64,000 nt of DNA, taken from assembly GCF_051535215.1 (NCBI RefSeq), contig NZ_JBPPLY010000011.1, positions 1 to 64,000 on the forward strand, written 5' to 3'. A program made the position numbers and the translations under genes. The notes beneath the pieces were generated by a model. It did not search any database. It had not been told where the DNA came from and saw only the letters and a program-made list of their open reading frames with translations. Below, piece after piece: positions 63,026 through 64,000 of the stretch. Each line of letters opens with the position of its first letter. Position 1 is the first letter of the stretch. Source of the stretch: Nitrobacter sp051535215 (GTDB lineage Bacteria; Pseudomonadota; Alphaproteobacteria; Rhizobiales; Xanthobacteraceae).

Positions 63026-63382
63026 TTACCAGAACGGCTCGGCCTGGTAATGATCATACAGCCGCTTGTCGTTTTCGCGATTCCAGGCCCAATCGGCATC
63101 GTTTCGATAGTGCGGCGCCTGCTCGAGCTGATCTCTTGTCAGGTTTGTCAGATAGCCGCCGAGGTCGGTGTCGTACTTCAGGCTTGCCCACGGTGTAGGA
63201 TAGTGATCGTCGCCAATCCCGAGAAATCCTCCGTAACCAAGGACAGCGTAAGCGACCTTGCCGGAGATCTTGTCGATCATCACGCGCTCAATGCTGCCGA
63301 TCTTCTGGCGATCGGGGCCATAGACGGCGGTGCCTTCCACCTTATCGCTGCCGATGAGACTTCCTGTTTCCCGTTCTGCCAT
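63026..63382 (-). CDS. PRC-barrel domain protein
   Basis: The 118-residue protein has one PRC-barrel (GSDKVEGTAVYGPDRQKIG then SIERVMIDKISGKVAYAVLG) and an acidic aromatic C-terminal tail (DADWAWNRENDKRLYDHY). AGGAGG five bases before ATG 63382 fixes the start. PRC-barrel stress proteins of this size often accompany CsbD and PPOX genes in rhizobia, as here; role unknown. Confidence 0.85.
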   Translation of the reverse strand: MAERETGSLIGSDKVEGTAVYGPDRQKIGSIERVMIDKISGKVAYAVLGYGGFLGIGDDHYPTPWASLKYDTDLGGYLTNLTRDQLEQAPHYRNDADWAWNRENDKRLYDHYQAEPFW

Positions 63383-63473
63383 CACGGCCTCCTGAGTGAA
63401 TATGTCAATCTCCAACGCAGCCGCAAGAAAAGCGTTCCGAATAACGGTGTGGCCCAGCGAACGGCCTTATGAA

Positions 63474-63500
63474 AAAGCCCCGCCGAAGCGGGGCCATCCA
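63474..63500 (-). terminator. rho-independent terminator after csbD
   Basis: On the minus strand GGCCCCGC-TTCG-GCGGGGC is followed by TTTTTC. It lies 10 bp after the CsbD stop codon. Confidence 0.88.
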
Positions 63501-63510
63501 TGATCAGCTT

Positions 63511-63714
63511 TTACCAACTCTGCCGATCGTACCAGTCATCGATCTCCTTACGCGTCTGATCCTTCTGATATCCGTAGCGCTCCTGGATCTTGCCTTCGAG
63601 CTGATCACGCCGGCCGTTGATGACGTCGAGGTCATCGTCCGTGAGTTTGCCCCACTGCTCCTTGACCTTGCCCTTCAACTGCTTCCAGTTTCCTTCAACC
63701 CGATTCCAATCCAT
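63511..63714 (-). CDS. CsbD family stress protein
   Basis: The 67-residue hydrophilic protein has the full CsbD pattern: MDWNRVEGNWKQLKGKVKEQ, WGKLTDDDLDVINGRRDQL, then EGKIQERYGYQKDQTRKEID. AGGAGG seven bases before ATG 63714 fixes the start against a longer frame from 63789. CsbD proteins are induced by general stress; the mechanism is unknown. Its own terminator follows. Confidence 0.92.
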   Translation of the reverse strand: MDWNRVEGNWKQLKGKVKEQWGKLTDDDLDVINGRRDQLEGKIQERYGYQKDQTRKEIDDWYDRQSW

Positions 63715-63846
63715 CGTGAAACCTCCTGCTATGTATTGGACAGCACTAACCGGCAAGGCCCGAAGACGTTCCTGTGTTACATTCTGCACAGAGGAACGAT
63801 CGCTTCCGTCTGATGTTAGGAGACCATCAGCAATGGAGGTTCACTT

Positions 63847-64000
63847 TGAAAACGCTTATAGCCGCGGCCACGCTTCTCATGATCTCGACTGCATCGTTCG
63901 CCCAGACTACCGCAAATACACCTTCGCAAGCCGCCGCTCCCGTGGCCGCTGCCGGCGATTGGAGCGCATCGAAGATGTCGGGCGTGAAGGTCTACAACGA
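63847..64000 (+). CDS. exported PRC-barrel protein, partial at right edge
   Basis: The frame opens at TTG 63847 with GGAGG seven bases before. It gives a signal peptide (MKTLIAAATLLMISTASFAQ), an Ala/Thr/Pro-rich linker, then AGDWSASKMSGVKVYN, the beginning of a PRC-barrel. The rest lies outside the window. Confidence 0.72.

Overview
The window comes from an alphaproteobacterium of the Bradyrhizobium/Rhodopseudomonas/Nitrobacter group, most probably a Nitrobacter. This rests on three things: a full-length nitrite oxidoreductase beta subunit (nxrB, 46254-47795); a complete ncgABC-nirK type cluster next to an NsrR repressor, as found in nitrifiers; and typical Bradyrhizobiaceae traits, namely a trpE-trpG fusion, a cytochrome b/c1 fusion (fbcH) preceded by fbcF, MbfA, and several families of intergenic palindromes. 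Genes are dense and GC-rich. I see no rRNA, tRNA, CRISPR array, prophage or complete insertion sequence.

Layout. 0.1-9 kb: trpEG with a leader-peptide attenuator, a PEBP-family protein, the bc1 complex (fbcF-fbcH), trmL, queE, queD, hemF. 9-19.3 kb: a tightly overlapped minus-strand operon (DUF1285, CoA-pyrophosphatase type NUDIX, DUF6111, CCA-adding enzyme) divergent from a MoxR-DUF58-BatA/DUF4159-membrane protein operon. 19.4-22.4 kb: a perfect Zur-type palindrome before a small His-rich DUF2946 protein and a ZnuD-like TonB receptor. 22.5-27.7 kb: GNAT, NUDIX, MbfA iron exporter, metallophosphoesterase, DMT protein, DUF3297, glutathione peroxidase, DUF6894. 28-37.7 kb: a sugar phosphate operon (transaldolase-glucose-6-phosphate isomerase fusion, gnd, zwf, pgl, gntK, HAD phosphatase) convergent with a GH15 glucoamylase/trehalase. 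37.9-39.8 kb: a PAS-GGDEF-EAL protein.

40.2-48 kb is the nitrogen oxide region. On the minus strand lie nsrR, a CcmI-like TPR protein, then ncgA (two-domain multicopper oxidase), ncgB (diheme cytochrome c), ncgC (monoheme cytochrome c) and nirK. Two 23-bp inverted repeats of NsrR architecture (11-1-11) lie before the TPR gene and before ncgA, so the region reads as one NO-responsive module. After it come a decayed molybdopterin oxidoreductase pseudogene and a solitary nxrB without nxrA.

48-64 kb: small proteins (PilZ, a 28-residue membrane peptide, unknowns), a flavodoxin-fold reductase, a two-component system divergent from a CusBA-type RND efflux operon with an OmpR-like direct-repeat operator between them, a truncated DUF72 gene, a type III polyketide synthase with an isoprenylcysteine-methyltransferase-like partner, and a stress group (PPOX, PRC-barrel, CsbD, and the start of another PRC-barrel protein at the right edge).

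The most unusual non-coding signal is a family of roughly 75-bp palindromes bounded by CTAG, whose two arms co-vary from copy to copy. Four sit in tandem exactly between a response regulator stop codon and its kinase start codon. Other copies abut the TAG stops of mbfA and the phosphoesterase gene.
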